Both the position numbers and the translations under genes were made by a program. Shown piece after piece: positions 44,199 to 52,748 of a stretch of 64,000 nt of DNA. Below the pieces are notes generated by a model. The model was not told where the DNA came from, did not search any database, and saw nothing but the letters and a program-made list of their open reading frames with translations. Origin of the DNA: JARRON01 sp037383845 (GTDB taxonomy: Bacteria; Pseudomonadota; Gammaproteobacteria; Steroidobacterales; XN24); NCBI GenBank assembly GCA_037383845.1, contig JARRON010000003.1:35089-99088 (forward strand), in the 5' to 3' direction. How positions within the stretch are numbered: the first letter of the stretch is position 1; each line of letters begins with the position of its first letter.

Positions 44199-45114
44199 GG
44201 CGAATCCGGCCCGCTGTCGGAGGAGGCGAGAATTCGCTGGATGCGGGCGTCCTTGTCCCGCCAGATGCCGTTGAGCCATCCCTGGAACCGGACCCGGAAC
44301 TCCCGGTCCTTCTCGTAATCGCCCTCACTGATCCATGCGGGGATTTCCTGCACCGATACCCGCACCACGACGCGGCGGAGCTTGCCGCAGCACATCTCCC
44401 AGAAGCTCACGGCGCCATCGGGATAGACGATGGTCACGTCCACATGGTCACGTCCACCAGTCGGTGGAGGATGTCTCCCATGGCGCTCAGCACGAGCGCC
44501 GTGCCGCCGGCGCGGGGCTTCAGCAGGTGCTCGAAAGGAGAGCCCTGGGTGTCGTGTTTCTCCGGCGTGAAGCGGGTGCCTTCCACGAAATTGATGATGG
44601 TGGTGGGCGTGTGGCGGAAATGCTCGCAGGCGCGGCGCGTGGCTTCCAGGTCCGCGCCCCTGGCCTCGGGATGGCGGGCCAGGTACTCCTTCGAGTGGCG
44701 ATACATGAAGGGGAAGTCCAGCGCCCACCAGGCAAAGCCCAGGATCGGCACCCAGATGAGTTCCCGCTTCAGGAAGAACTTGGGAAAGGGCGCCCGACCC
44801 AGGAGCACGCCCAGCAGCACGATGATGTCCACCCAGCTCTGGTGATTGCAGAGCACGAGATACCAGTCATCCGTGGTGAGCTGGTCCTCGCCTTCCACGT
44901 CCCAGGCAATATTCTGGGTCAGCCGCAGGATGCCGAGGACGCCGCCGGCCCAGGAGCTTGCGATCCACATCAGCGCCCGGCTCATGCGGACCCGGCCGGG
45001 GCCCTCCGGCAGCAGGACCTTGACCAGCGCCACCAGGTGCAGCGGGATCCCCCAGAACAGCAGGTTCACGGCAAGCAGCGCCAGGGTGAAGACGCCGCGC
45101 AGTATTCCGAACAA
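44195..45114 (-). pseudogene. PlsC/YihG-like acyltransferase, frameshifted by a 14-bp duplication
   Basis: The frame from TTG 45114 (GGGGG five bases upstream) encodes membrane helices (ILRGVFTLALLAVNLLFWGIPLHLVALVKVLL) and an LPLAT domain. That domain has the catalytic NHQSWVD box, FFLKRELIWVPILGF, RHSKEYLARHPE and INFVEGTRFTPEK, as in YihG/YihG-like lysophospholipid acyltransferases. It stops early at 44434. The missing C-terminus (VDVTIVYPDGAVSFWEMCCGKLRRV, described in parts, to SSDSGPDSP) continues in another frame to TGA 44197-44195. The break is at a tandem 14-bp repeat; deleting one copy restores LVDVTIVYPDG. The catalytic part remains, so a truncated enzyme of about 226 residues might still act. 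A sequencing error is less likely but possible. Confidence 0.82.
44430..44457. repeat. Perfect 14-bp tandem duplication inside the acyltransferase gene
   Basis: ATGGTCACGTCCAC occurs twice back to back (44430-44443 and 44444-44457). Fourteen is not a multiple of three, so the second copy shifts the reading frame. Everything on either side reads as a normal YihG-like protein. Confidence 0.95.
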
Positions 45115-45188
45115 GATGTCCCCCTTTGACGGCCCGGACCATTGTAGCGGGTCGCGGCGAGACTGCCCCGGGGTTAAGCTGGCCGGCA

Positions 45189-46154
45189 ATGCGAGCCGTT
45201 TTCCTGGATTTCGATACCGTCAGCTGCGGGGACCTGGACCTGTCATCCCTGGAGCGGCTGGACCTGGACCTGCAGCTCCATGGCGTCACGCCAGCCGACG
45301 CGCTGCCGGACCGGGTCCGGGAGGCCCGGGTGGTGGTGACCAACAAGCTCCGCATCGGCGCGGAGGAGATGGATGCCGCACCGGACCTGGAGCTCGTCTG
45401 CCTGGCCGCCACGGGGGTCAACAACGTGGACCTGGAAGCCGCGTCGGCCCGCGGCATCGGCGTGACAAACATCACCGGCTACTGCACTGCGTCCGTGGTG
45501 CAGCACGTCTTCGCCCTTGTGTTGTCCCTGACCCATCGCCTGGCCGACTACCAGCGGCTGCTCCACGAGGGGGCCTGGCGGGACAGCCCCCAGTTCTGCC
45601 TCCTGGACTATCCCATCCGGGAACTGGCCGGACGGACACTGGCCATCGTCGGCCTCGGGGAGCTGGGTGGCGGCGTGGCCAGGGCCGCGCCGGCCTTCGG
45701 GCTGGAGGTCCTGGTCAGCGAACGTCCCGGCGGAGAGCCGCAGGGCGCCCGGCGCCCAGGCCGCACGCCTTTCCCCGAGCTGGTGTCCCGGGCGGATATC
45801 CTGTCCCTGCACTGCCCCCTGACGCCGGCAACCCGGGGACTCATCGATGCCGGAGCGCTGGCCCGGATGAAGCCGGACGCCATACTCATCAATACGGCCC
45901 GGGGCGCCCTGGTGGACTCCGCTGCGCTGGCGGCCGCCCTTCGCGAGGGAAGGATCGGCGGTGCCGGCATAGATGTCCTGCCCCAGGAGCCTCCGGTGGA
46001 CGGCGATCCCCTCCTGGACCCGACTCTGCCCAGTCTCATCGTTACGCCCCACGTGGCCTGGGCGGCCCGTGAATCCCGGCAGCGGGCCCTGGACGAAATC
46101 GCCGCCAACATCCGCTCGTTCCTGGAGGGCGGCCGCCGGGGACGGGTCGTCTGA
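45189..46154 (+). CDS. D-2-hydroxyacid dehydrogenase (glycerate dehydrogenase-like)
   Basis: A 321-residue NAD(P)-dependent dehydrogenase. The N-terminal substrate domain contains VVVTNKLRIGAEEMDAAPDLELVCLAATGVNNVDLEAA in parts. The nucleotide loop is LAIVGLGELGGGVARAA. Catalytic residues lie in LINTARGALVD (Arg), DVLPQEPP (Glu) and IVTPHVAWAARESRQR (His). This is closest to HprA-type hydroxypyruvate/glycerate dehydrogenases, although other 2-ketoacids are possible. Start ATG 45189 is divergent from the acyltransferase, with 74 bases between; the photolyase follows 20 bases downstream. Confidence 0.88.
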   Translation: MRAVFLDFDTVSCGDLDLSSLERLDLDLQLHGVTPADALPDRVREARVVVTNKLRIGAEEMDAAPDLELVCLAATGVNNVDLEAASARGIGVTNITGYCTASVVQHVFALVLSLTHRLADYQRLLHEGAWRDSPQFCLLDYPIRELAGRTLAIVGLGELGGGVARAAPAFGLEVLVSERPGGEPQGARRPGRTPFPELVSRADILSLHCPLTPATRGLIDAGALARMKPDAILINTARGALVDSAALAAALREGRIGGAGIDVLPQEPPVDGDPLLDPTLPSLIVTPHVAWAARESRQRALDEIAANIRSFLEGGRRGRVV

Positions 46155-46174
46155 CCCGCCGGGCGTTCGCGATC

Positions 46175-47569
46175 ATGAAAACCGCCATCGTCTGGCTGCG
46201 TCGGGACCTCAGGCTTTCCGACAACCCCGCCCTGGTGGCGGCGGCGGAGCGGGCCGAGCGCGTGGTGCCCGTTTACCTGTGGTCGCCGCAGGACGAAGGG
46301 GACTGGGCGCCGGGCGCGGCAGCCCGCTGGTGGATCCACGAGTCCCTGACCCGGCTCCGGCAGGACCTCGAGGGCCGGGGCAGCCGGCTGGTGATCCGGC
46401 GGGGTCCGGCGGAAGAGGCCCTGCCGGCCCTCGTGGAGGAGGTGTCGGCCGGCGGGGTGTTCTGGAACCGACTGTACGATCCGGCCCTGGTGGAGCGGGA
46501 CAGGCGCATCAAGACCGCTCTCCGGGAGTCGGGTCAAGAGGCGGAGAGTTTTGCTGCAGGTCTGCTGTTCGAACCCTGGACCGTCTCCACGGGCAGCGGC
46601 GGTCCGTACCGGGTTTTCACGCCCTACTGGCGAGCCTGCCAGAAACGGCCGGAGCCGCAGCCGCCCCTGAAACCGCCGGACTCACTGGCCGCGCCGGGCC
46701 GGTGGCCGGACAGCCTGGACGTGCCGGATCTCGAGCTTTTGCCGAAGATTCCCTGGTATCGGTCCCTGGCCGACGCCTGGACGCCCGGCGAGTCCGGCGC
46801 CCACGGACGCCTCGGGGCATTCATCGCCCACGCGCTGGAAGGCTACGACGCCGACAGGGATCGGCCGGACCGGGAAGGGGTCTCGCGACTTTCGCCCTAT
46901 CTGCACCACGGCGAGCTTTCCCCGCGTCAGGTCTGGCACGCAGTAACGGCCCGCCGCGGGGCGGCCCCGGAGCGGGACATAGAGGCCTATCTGCGGGAGC
47001 TGGGCTGGCGGGAATTCGCACACCACGTGCTGTTCCATTTCCCGCAGACGCCGACCGAGCCCATGTACGAGAAGTACGCGGACTTTCCCTGGCGGGAGGA
47101 CTACGACGCGCTGCTGGAAGCGTGGCAGGCCGGCCGCACCGGCGTTCCCATGGTGGACGCCGGGATGCGCCAGCTGTGGGAAACGGGGTGGATGCACAAC
47201 CGGGTCAGGATGATCGTCGCCAGCCTGCTGGTGAAGAACATCCGCGCGCCGTGGCAGGCCGGCGCCCGCTGGTTCTGGGACACGCTGGTGGACGCGGACC
47301 TGGCGAACAACACCATGGGCTGGCAATGGTCCGCCGGCTGCGGGGCCGACGCCGCCCCGTATTTCCGCATCTTCAATCCGGTGACCCAGGGCAGGAAGTT
47401 CGATCCGGAAGGCAGGTACGTGAGGCGCTGGGTGCCAGAGCTGGCGGATCTGTCCAACAGGGACATTCATGGTGCCGCCGACCCGCCGCCCGACGGCTAC
47501 CCCGCCCCGGTGGTGGACCTCAAGACCAGCCGGGAGGAAGCGCTGGCGGCGCTTAAGTCGGTGGGCTAG
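46175..47569 (+). CDS. phrB: Deoxyribodipyrimidine photolyase (class I CPD type)
   Basis: A 464-residue FAD enzyme that repairs UV-induced pyrimidine dimers with light. The N-terminal antenna domain starts KTAIVWLRRDLRLSDNPALVAA. The FAD domain has GEFAxx-like LREFAHHVLFHFPQTP, GVPMVDAGMRQLWETGWMHNRVRMIVASLLVKN (seen in parts), GARWFWDTLVDADLANNTMGWQWSAGCGADAAPYFRIFNP and QGRKFDPEGRYVRRWVPEL. The conserved tryptophans of the electron path are within these motifs. It overlaps the convergent NUDIX gene by four bases. Confidence 0.95.
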   Translation: MKTAIVWLRRDLRLSDNPALVAAAERAERVVPVYLWSPQDEGDWAPGAAARWWIHESLTRLRQDLEGRGSRLVIRRGPAEEALPALVEEVSAGGVFWNRLYDPALVERDRRIKTALRESGQEAESFAAGLLFEPWTVSTGSGGPYRVFTPYWRACQKRPEPQPPLKPPDSLAAPGRWPDSLDVPDLELLPKIPWYRSLADAWTPGESGAHGRLGAFIAHALEGYDADRDRPDREGVSRLSPYLHHGELSPRQVWHAVTARRGAAPERDIEAYLRELGWREFAHHVLFHFPQTPTEPMYEKYADFPWREDYDALLEAWQAGRTGVPMVDAGMRQLWETGWMHNRVRMIVASLLVKNIRAPWQAGARWFWDTLVDADLANNTMGWQWSAGCGADAAPYFRIFNPVTQGRKFDPEGRYVRRWVPELADLSNRDIHGAADPPPDGYPAPVVDLKTSREEALAALKSVG

Positions 47570-47997
47570 CTGCCGGACTCCGCAAGCTTCTCCATCGCCC
47601 AGCGCAGTACAGGCTCCAGCCGGGGAGACGCCCGCTGAAGGGCGTCGGCGAAATTCATCCAGCGAAACTCGTGGTGCTCCGGCCGCCCGAGTTCAGGGCT
47701 GACGGGCAGCGAAACCCGATCGCCCGGAGACTCTGCCAGGTAGTAACGCGCCACCTTGTTACGGCTGTAGGGCGGCGTCTCGACGTAGTCATCCCCCCAG
47801 CGGAACGCCAGGTCGCAGATGCCGGTCTCCTCGGCGACTTCGCGGGTGGCCGCGGCCTGCGGGGCCTCACCTGGCTCCACCATGCCCTTGGGAAAGTCCC
47901 AGTGGTTATAGGCCCTCAGCATGAGCAGGCGCCACTGCCCCTCTGTGCGGCGGACCACGACCACGCCTGCGGACAACCGGGGTGAGGAACCAGCCAT
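47566..47997 (-). CDS. NUDIX hydrolase
   Basis: A 143-residue single-domain pyrophosphatase; a GTG eight codons upstream is an alternative start. The NUDIX box is complete: GMVEPGEAPQAAATREVAEETGI (GX5EX7REVAEETG), supplying the metal-binding glutamates. AGVVVVRRTEGQWRLLMLRAYNHWDFPKG before it and VETPPYSRNKVARYYLAE after it resemble bis-nucleoside tetraphosphatase-type (Ap4A) members rather than RppH. Likely substrates are dinucleoside polyphosphates or oxidised nucleotides, unproven. It converges on the photolyase gene. Confidence 0.88.
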   Translation of the reverse strand: MAGSSPRLSAGVVVVRRTEGQWRLLMLRAYNHWDFPKGMVEPGEAPQAAATREVAEETGICDLAFRWGDDYVETPPYSRNKVARYYLAESPGDRVSLPVSPELGRPEHHEFRWMNFADALQRASPRLEPVLRWAMEKLAESGS

Positions 47998-48033
47998 GGG
48001 CCGGGAGTTTACCCGGCCCACAGCCGGCGGGGG

Positions 48034-48597
48034 TCACGCGGCCCGGGCCGTCTCGTCGCCCTCCGGGGCGGCAATGCTGAGCACGTTGGCCGTGGCCGCC
48101 ACGACTGCCGCGATCCGGCCGGCGCTCTGGACGCCTTCGCGGGTGTAGCCGGCACCGCGCACGACCCGCTCGTGGGCCTTGACGCAGAACTCGCAGCCGT
48201 TCATGGCGGAGACGGCGAGGCAGTAGAGCTCGAATTCGGCCTTGTCGATGCCCGGCCGGCCGATGACGTTCATCCGCAGCCTGGCGGGCAGCCGGGCATA
48301 TTCCTCGTCGCCGGTGAAGTGCACGAAGCGGTAGTAGACGTTGTTCATCGCCATCACCGCGGCGGCGGACCGGGCCGCATTCCGGCGGGCCTCGTCGAGG
48401 AGCTCGCCGGCCTGGCCTTCGATGGCTTCGATCAGGTGGCGATTGCCGGAGGCGACGGCGCAGGCATAGGCCGTGCCGTAGGCGACCGGCGCCTCCAGGC
48501 CCGGCGTGCCGGTGCTGCCGCCGAGCACGGAGGAAACGTTCAGGCGGATGTCGCGGGCGAACTCGGGGATACGCTCCTTGAGGTTCTCGATAGACAT
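48034..48597 (-). CDS. ahpD: Alkylhydroperoxidase AhpD
   Basis: AhpD is the thiol protein that recycles AhpC, drawing electrons from a lipoyl carrier in actinobacteria. The 187-residue protein has the active-site CxxC in AVSAMNGCEFCVKAHERVV (Cys135, Cys138) followed by His142, as in Mycobacterium AhpD. The N-terminus is SIENLKERIPEFARDIRLNVSSVL. ATG 48597 gives family length. It is 70 bases downstream of ahpC, separated by a strong hairpin. Confidence 0.92.
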   Translation of the reverse strand: MSIENLKERIPEFARDIRLNVSSVLGGSTGTPGLEAPVAYGTAYACAVASGNRHLIEAIEGQAGELLDEARRNAARSAAAVMAMNNVYYRFVHFTGDEEYARLPARLRMNVIGRPGIDKAEFELYCLAVSAMNGCEFCVKAHERVVRGAGYTREGVQSAGRIAAVVAATANVLSIAAPEGDETARAA

Positions 48598-48621
48598 GGG
48601 AAATCTCTCCTTGGGCAAGGC

Positions 48622-48647
48622 GCGGCCCGCCGCTGCCGGCGGGCCGC
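48622..48647 (-). other. 11-bp intercistronic hairpin between ahpC and ahpD
   Basis: GCGGCCCGCCG and CGGCGGGCCGC form a perfect 11-bp stem with a four-base loop (GCAG on the minus strand). No U-tract follows, so it is more likely a pause, attenuation or mRNA-stability element than a strong terminator. It could lower ahpD expression relative to ahpC. Confidence 0.6.
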
Positions 48648-48667
48648 TGGTTTCGGGTCGGGGACGT

Positions 48668-49207
48668 TTACGCGACCTTCAGGGTGTCTTCACCCTTCTG
48701 CCAGTTGCAGGGGCACAGCTCGTCGGTCTGCAGGGCGTCGAGCACCCGCAGGACTTCCTCGGGGCTGCGGCCCACGTTGAGGTCGGTGACGTAGACGAAG
48801 CGGATGATGTCGTCGTTGTCGACGATGAACGTGGCACGCTGGGCCACGCCCTCTTCCTCGTCCAGGATGCCCAGGGCGCCGGTGAGTTCCCGCTTGATGT
48901 CGGAAAGCATGGGGAACGGCAGGTCCCTGAGCTCTTCCTTGTCGTTACGCCAGGCCAGGTGAACGAATTCCGAGTCGGTGGACACGCCCAGCACCTGGGC
49001 ATCCCGGTCCGCGAACTCGCCGTTCATCCGGCCGAACGCCGCAATCTCCGTGGGGCAGACGAAGGTGAAGTCCTTCGGCCAGAAGAACACGACCTTCCAC
49101 TGTCCCTTCAGTTCCTCGCTGGAGACTTCCTTGAAAGCGGTATTGATGTCGCCGGAGACGACACCGGTGAGCCTGAAGTCGGGAAACTTGCTTCCGATCT
49201 TGATCAT
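48668..49207 (-). CDS. ahpC: Peroxiredoxin AhpC (actinobacterial-like, AhpD-partnered type)
   Basis: AhpC reduces hydrogen peroxide, organic hydroperoxides and peroxynitrite. The 179-residue protein starts at ATG 49207. The peroxidatic Cys51 is in FFWPKDFTFVCPTEIAAFGR. The resolving region is DELCPCNWQKGEDTL (Cys165 and Cys167), a CPC arrangement known from Mycobacterium AhpC rather than from E. coli AhpC. That fits its pairing with AhpD instead of AhpF. It is divergent from oxyR and likely activated by OxyR through the operator at 49298-49334. Confidence 0.95.
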   Translation of the reverse strand: MIKIGSKFPDFRLTGVVSGDINTAFKEVSSEELKGQWKVVFFWPKDFTFVCPTEIAAFGRMNGEFADRDAQVLGVSTDSEFVHLAWRNDKEELRDLPFPMLSDIKRELTGALGILDEEEGVAQRATFIVDNDDIIRFVYVTDLNVGRSPEEVLRVLDALQTDELCPCNWQKGEDTLKVA

Positions 49208-49297
49208 TTCTCTGTCACCTCGATGGGTTATTGGGTGTTTCACCAGGGTGTTAATCCTTGTGACCGAAAGCATGAGGGCCGGGGATTGATTTATCCA

Positions 49298-49334
49298 ATG
49301 GATTGTTTTTATCTATGCCATAGATGAAACCTAT
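49298..49334. promoter_or_regulatory. OxyR operator overlapping the oxyR start codon
   Basis: The known OxyR consensus is two ATAGnTnnnAnCTAT units separated by seven bases. Here ATGGATTGTTTTTAT (49298-49312) matches 7 of 10 specified positions. After CTATGCC, ATAGATGAAACCTAT (49320-49334) matches all ten. The ATG of oxyR at 49324 lies inside the second unit. Binding here should repress oxyR and could activate ahpC, which starts 91 bases away in the other direction. Confidence 0.7.
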
Positions 49335-50268
49335 GAACGTCCACGTCAGCCTTCGCGCCCTGGGCTACCTTGTCGCCCTGGCGGAGACGCGCCACTTCGG
49401 TCGCGCCGCGGAGCGCTGCTTCGTGAGCCAGCCCACCCTGTCGGCCCAGGTCAAGAAGCTGGAGGACCAGCTTGGCGTGCAGCTGGTCGAGCGCGGCCAG
49501 CAGGCCATGCTGACGGACATCGGCAAGCGCATCGTCGAGCGCGCCCGCCGGGTGCTGGACGAAGCCCGGGAAATCGAGGAGCTGGCCCGGAATTTCCAGG
49601 ATCCCCTGGCGGGGGAGCTCCGGGTCGGCCTGATCCCAACGGTCGCCCCTTACTTGCTGCCCCACGTGGCCGCCCCGCTCCACGAGCGTTTCCCTCGCCT
49701 GAAGCTGCTACTGATGGAGCAGCAGACCCACCGGCTGGTGGAGCTGGTGCGGGGAGGCGAGGTGGACGTGGCGGTGATGGCGCTGCCCGTGCCGGGAGAG
49801 CGCCTCCTCACGCGCGTCCTTTACGAGGAGCCCTTCGTGGTGGCCATGCCGGCGGATCATCCGCTGGCAAGGAAGCAGCGCCTGGAAGTGTCGGAGCTGG
49901 GGGGCGAAGACCTCCTGCTCCTGGAGGACGGTCACTGTCTCCGCGACCAGGCCCTGGAGGTCTGCCGACTGGCCGAGATCCGCGAGACCCCCGATTTCCG
50001 CGCCACGAGCCTGGAAACCCTGCGCCAGATGGTGGCGGGGGGCGTGGGTGTCACCCTCATGCCCCGGCTGGCCGTGGACAGGCCCGTCTACAGTCCGGAC
50101 AGCCTTGTCGTTCGCCGCTTCCGCGCCCCGGAACCCAGCCGCACCATCGCCGCAGCCTGGCGACCCGGTTCGGCGCGGGAAGACACCATTGCCAACCTCT
50201 GCGGCGCCATCGAGGAGCTCATGGCGCCGGTGCTCGCCCGGCGTCCCGAATACCCGCCCGCTCAGTAG
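49324..50268 (+). CDS. oxyR: OxyR, LysR-type hydrogen peroxide sensor
   Basis: OxyR activates peroxide-defence genes when two Cys form a disulfide. The 314-residue protein has an N-terminal winged-helix domain, ALGYLVALAETRHFGRAAERCFVSQPTLSAQVKKLEDQLG in pieces, typical of OxyR. The redox pair is Cys205 and Cys214 in EDGHCLRDQALEVC, nine residues apart as in E. coli (199/208). An in-frame ATG three codons downstream (49333) is an alternative start; neither has a clear ribosome site. It overlaps the convergent ybbP end by seven bases. Confidence 0.94.
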   Translation: MKPMNVHVSLRALGYLVALAETRHFGRAAERCFVSQPTLSAQVKKLEDQLGVQLVERGQQAMLTDIGKRIVERARRVLDEAREIEELARNFQDPLAGELRVGLIPTVAPYLLPHVAAPLHERFPRLKLLLMEQQTHRLVELVRGGEVDVAVMALPVPGERLLTRVLYEEPFVVAMPADHPLARKQRLEVSELGGEDLLLLEDGHCLRDQALEVCRLAEIRETPDFRATSLETLRQMVAGGVGVTLMPRLAVDRPVYSPDSLVVRRFRAPEPSRTIAAAWRPGSAREDTIANLCGAIEELMAPVLARRPEYPPAQ

Positions 50269-52748
50269 CGCTTGAGCACATTGACCGGCGCGTGGGTCAC
50301 CACGGAGCGGGTGGCCAGGACGCCCGCGCCGCCCACCAGCACCATCCCTCCCAGGGTGCCCGCCAGCCAGACCCACGGATCCGGCGAAAATTCCAGGTTG
50401 AAGACGCGGGTCGCCAGGATCCACGCCACGGCCGTGGCCCCTGCCGCTGCCAGCAGGCCCGACAGCACGCCCAGGGCCGAGAATTCCACGGCCACGCCGG
50501 CGAGCACCACGCTGCGCTTTGCCCCCAGAGTCCGGAGCATGGCGCTCTCGTAGAGCCGCTCCTCCCGGGTCGACTGGACCACGGCCAGCATCACGAGCAC
50601 GCCCGCCCCCAGGGCAAAGAGGAAGACGTACTGCACTGCGAGCGAGGCCTGATCCATGATGCTGCGGACCTGGTCCAGAGCCGCCTCGATGTCGATCACG
50701 GTCACGCTGGGATGCTGCCGCACGAGTTCGAGCACCTGGCCCCGGTCGGCCCGCTCCACGTGGACACTGGAGATATAGGTGCGGGGATACCCCTCCAGCG
50801 CCGCCGGCGGGAAGACCATGAAGAAGTTGGGATTAAACGAGTCCCACTGGACGGTTCGCAGGCTGGTGATCTCCGCGCTGAGGCGGGACCCGGCCACGTC
50901 GAAGCTCAGGGTGTCCCCGAGGGACAGGCCCAGGTCCCTCGCGAATTCCTCTTCCACGGAGACCTGTCCCGTGGCCTTCGGGCTGTCCCACCACTGCCCG
51001 GCGATGATGCGGTTGTCCGGGGACGGCTCCACCGCCCAGCTGAGGTTGGCCTCCCGGTCCACCAGGCGGGCCGCCCTGGGTGAGGGGAACTCCATGTCCG
51101 CCACGTCCCGCCCGTTCACCGAGACCAGCCGCGCCCGAACCAGGGGCACCAGCGTCCCGCCGCCGAAGTGCTCGGCCAGGAAGTTCTGCACCGGATCCGC
51201 CTCGTCGGGCTGGATGTTGATCAGGAAGCGGTTGGGCGCGTCTTCCGGTAGGGTCGCGCGCCACTGGTCCAGCAGGCCCGAGCGAACCAGCGTCAGGAGG
51301 ATGAGCACCATGAGGCCGATGCCGAAGGCCGCCACCTGGGCAATGCTTTCCCGGCCCCGTCGCCCCACGTTCGCCAGGCCGTAGCGCCAGGCCGTGCCTC
51401 CGCCGCGGAGTCGCGACGCCAGCCGGACCAGCAGCCATCCGCTGGCCACCAGGGCCGCCGCAGCACCCACGGTGCCGGCGAGCAGCCAGCCCAGCAGGTC
51501 GGCATCCCGTATCTGCCACCACAACAGCCCGACCACTCCCGCCGCCGCGGCCCCGTAGAGCACCAGGGGTCCGGCGGAGGCCGGAAGCAGGTCACGCCGA
51601 AGTACGCGGCCGGGCGGTGTCCGGCAGAGCTCGATCACCGGCACCAGCGCGAATCCGGCAAGCACCAGCCCGGACAGAACCAGGCCGCTCACCGCCGGTG
51701 CAAGGGTCGGCGGCGGGAGCTGGTCCCCTACCATGGCGCTGAGCAGCCTGACCAGTCCCTCCTGGGCCAGGTAGCCCACGGCGATCCCGGCCAGAGCGGC
51801 CAGCAGCCCCACCACCGCCAGCTGGGTCAGCGTCGCGCCCAGCACGAAGCCACGGGTTGCGCCAACGCACTTCATCAGGGCGACGGTGGTCATGCGTCGG
51901 CTGGCGAAGCGCCGGGCCGCCATGGCGACGGCAACGGCGGCGATCAGGGCGCTGACCACGGAGGCCAGTCCGATGAAGCGCCCGGCCCGCTCCACCGAAC
52001 TGCGGATCTGTGGCTGAGCATCCTCCAGGTCACGAAGCCTCTCGCTGGGACCCAGGACTGGTTCCACCCGCTTCCGGAAGGTGTCTAGAGCGTCAGGCTC
52101 TCCCGCGACGAGGAGGCGGTAGCTGACCCGGCTGCCAGGGACGATGAGACCGGTGGCCTCCACGTCGCTCAGGTTGATCATCAGCGTCGGCGCGAACTCC
52201 ACGAAGCCCAGGCCCTGGTCCGGGCGATAGTCCAGCAGCCGCGTGACCCGGAGGCGGATCCGGCCCACCTCCAGCACCATGCCGACATCAGCCCCTTCCC
52301 CCAGCCTGGCCAGCAGCCGGGGATCAGCCCAGGCCTCGCCCGGGTCGGGGACCGCGTCCGTGATCCCGGATTCCGCGTCCATTGAGGCGCTGGTCTTCAG
52401 CTGGCCCCGGAGGGGATAGCCGGGACTGACCGCCTCGATGTCCGCCAGGGCGCTGTTGTCGCCTGCCAGGACGACGCTGGGGAAGGAACTGGTGCGGGCC
52501 GTGTCCAGGCCAAGCTCCCCGGCCAGCGCGTCCCGGCTGGTGTCGATGGGGCGGTTGGAGCGCAACACCAGGTCGGCAGCAAGCACTTCTGCGCTGCGCA
52601 GCTCCACAGCTCGCCCGATCCGGTCAGTGAAGAAGCCCACCGCCGTCATCGCCGCCACCGCCAGGGCCAGAGCGGCCGCGAGTACCCTGACCTCCCCGGA
52701 CTTCAGTTCCCGGCCGACCTGCCTCAGGCCGAAGACCACGCTTCTCAA
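50262..52748 (-). CDS. ybbP: YbbP-type large FtsX-family ABC permease
   Basis: An 828-residue inner-membrane permease. The opening VVFGLRQVGRELKSGEVRVLAAALALAVAAMTAVGFFTDRI (in parts) and the two FtsX blocks (SVVSALIAAVAVAMAARRFASRRMTTVALMKCVGATRGF; YVFLFALGAGVLVMLAVVQSTREERLYESAMLRTLGAKRS) are the YbbP layout. Extra helices lie in the middle (LVLYGAAAAGVVGLLWWQI). It works with the YbbA ATPase, four bases overlapped; the pair's substrate is unknown, though their constant link to tesA suggests a lipid or envelope role. Confidence 0.92.
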   Translation of the reverse strand: MRSVVFGLRQVGRELKSGEVRVLAAALALAVAAMTAVGFFTDRIGRAVELRSAEVLAADLVLRSNRPIDTSRDALAGELGLDTARTSSFPSVVLAGDNSALADIEAVSPGYPLRGQLKTSASMDAESGITDAVPDPGEAWADPRLLARLGEGADVGMVLEVGRIRLRVTRLLDYRPDQGLGFVEFAPTLMINLSDVEATGLIVPGSRVSYRLLVAGEPDALDTFRKRVEPVLGPSERLRDLEDAQPQIRSSVERAGRFIGLASVVSALIAAVAVAMAARRFASRRMTTVALMKCVGATRGFVLGATLTQLAVVGLLAALAGIAVGYLAQEGLVRLLSAMVGDQLPPPTLAPAVSGLVLSGLVLAGFALVPVIELCRTPPGRVLRRDLLPASAGPLVLYGAAAAGVVGLLWWQIRDADLLGWLLAGTVGAAAALVASGWLLVRLASRLRGGGTAWRYGLANVGRRGRESIAQVAAFGIGLMVLILLTLVRSGLLDQWRATLPEDAPNRFLINIQPDEADPVQNFLAEHFGGGTLVPLVRARLVSVNGRDVADMEFPSPRAARLVDREANLSWAVEPSPDNRIIAGQWWDSPKATGQVSVEEEFARDLGLSLGDTLSFDVAGSRLSAEITSLRTVQWDSFNPNFFMVFPPAALEGYPRTYISSVHVERADRGQVLELVRQHPSVTVIDIEAALDQVRSIMDQASLAVQYVFLFALGAGVLVMLAVVQSTREERLYESAMLRTLGAKRSVVLAGVAVEFSALGVLSGLLAAAGATAVAWILATRVFNLEFSPDPWVWLAGTLGGMVLVGGAGVLATRSVVTHAPVNVLKRY

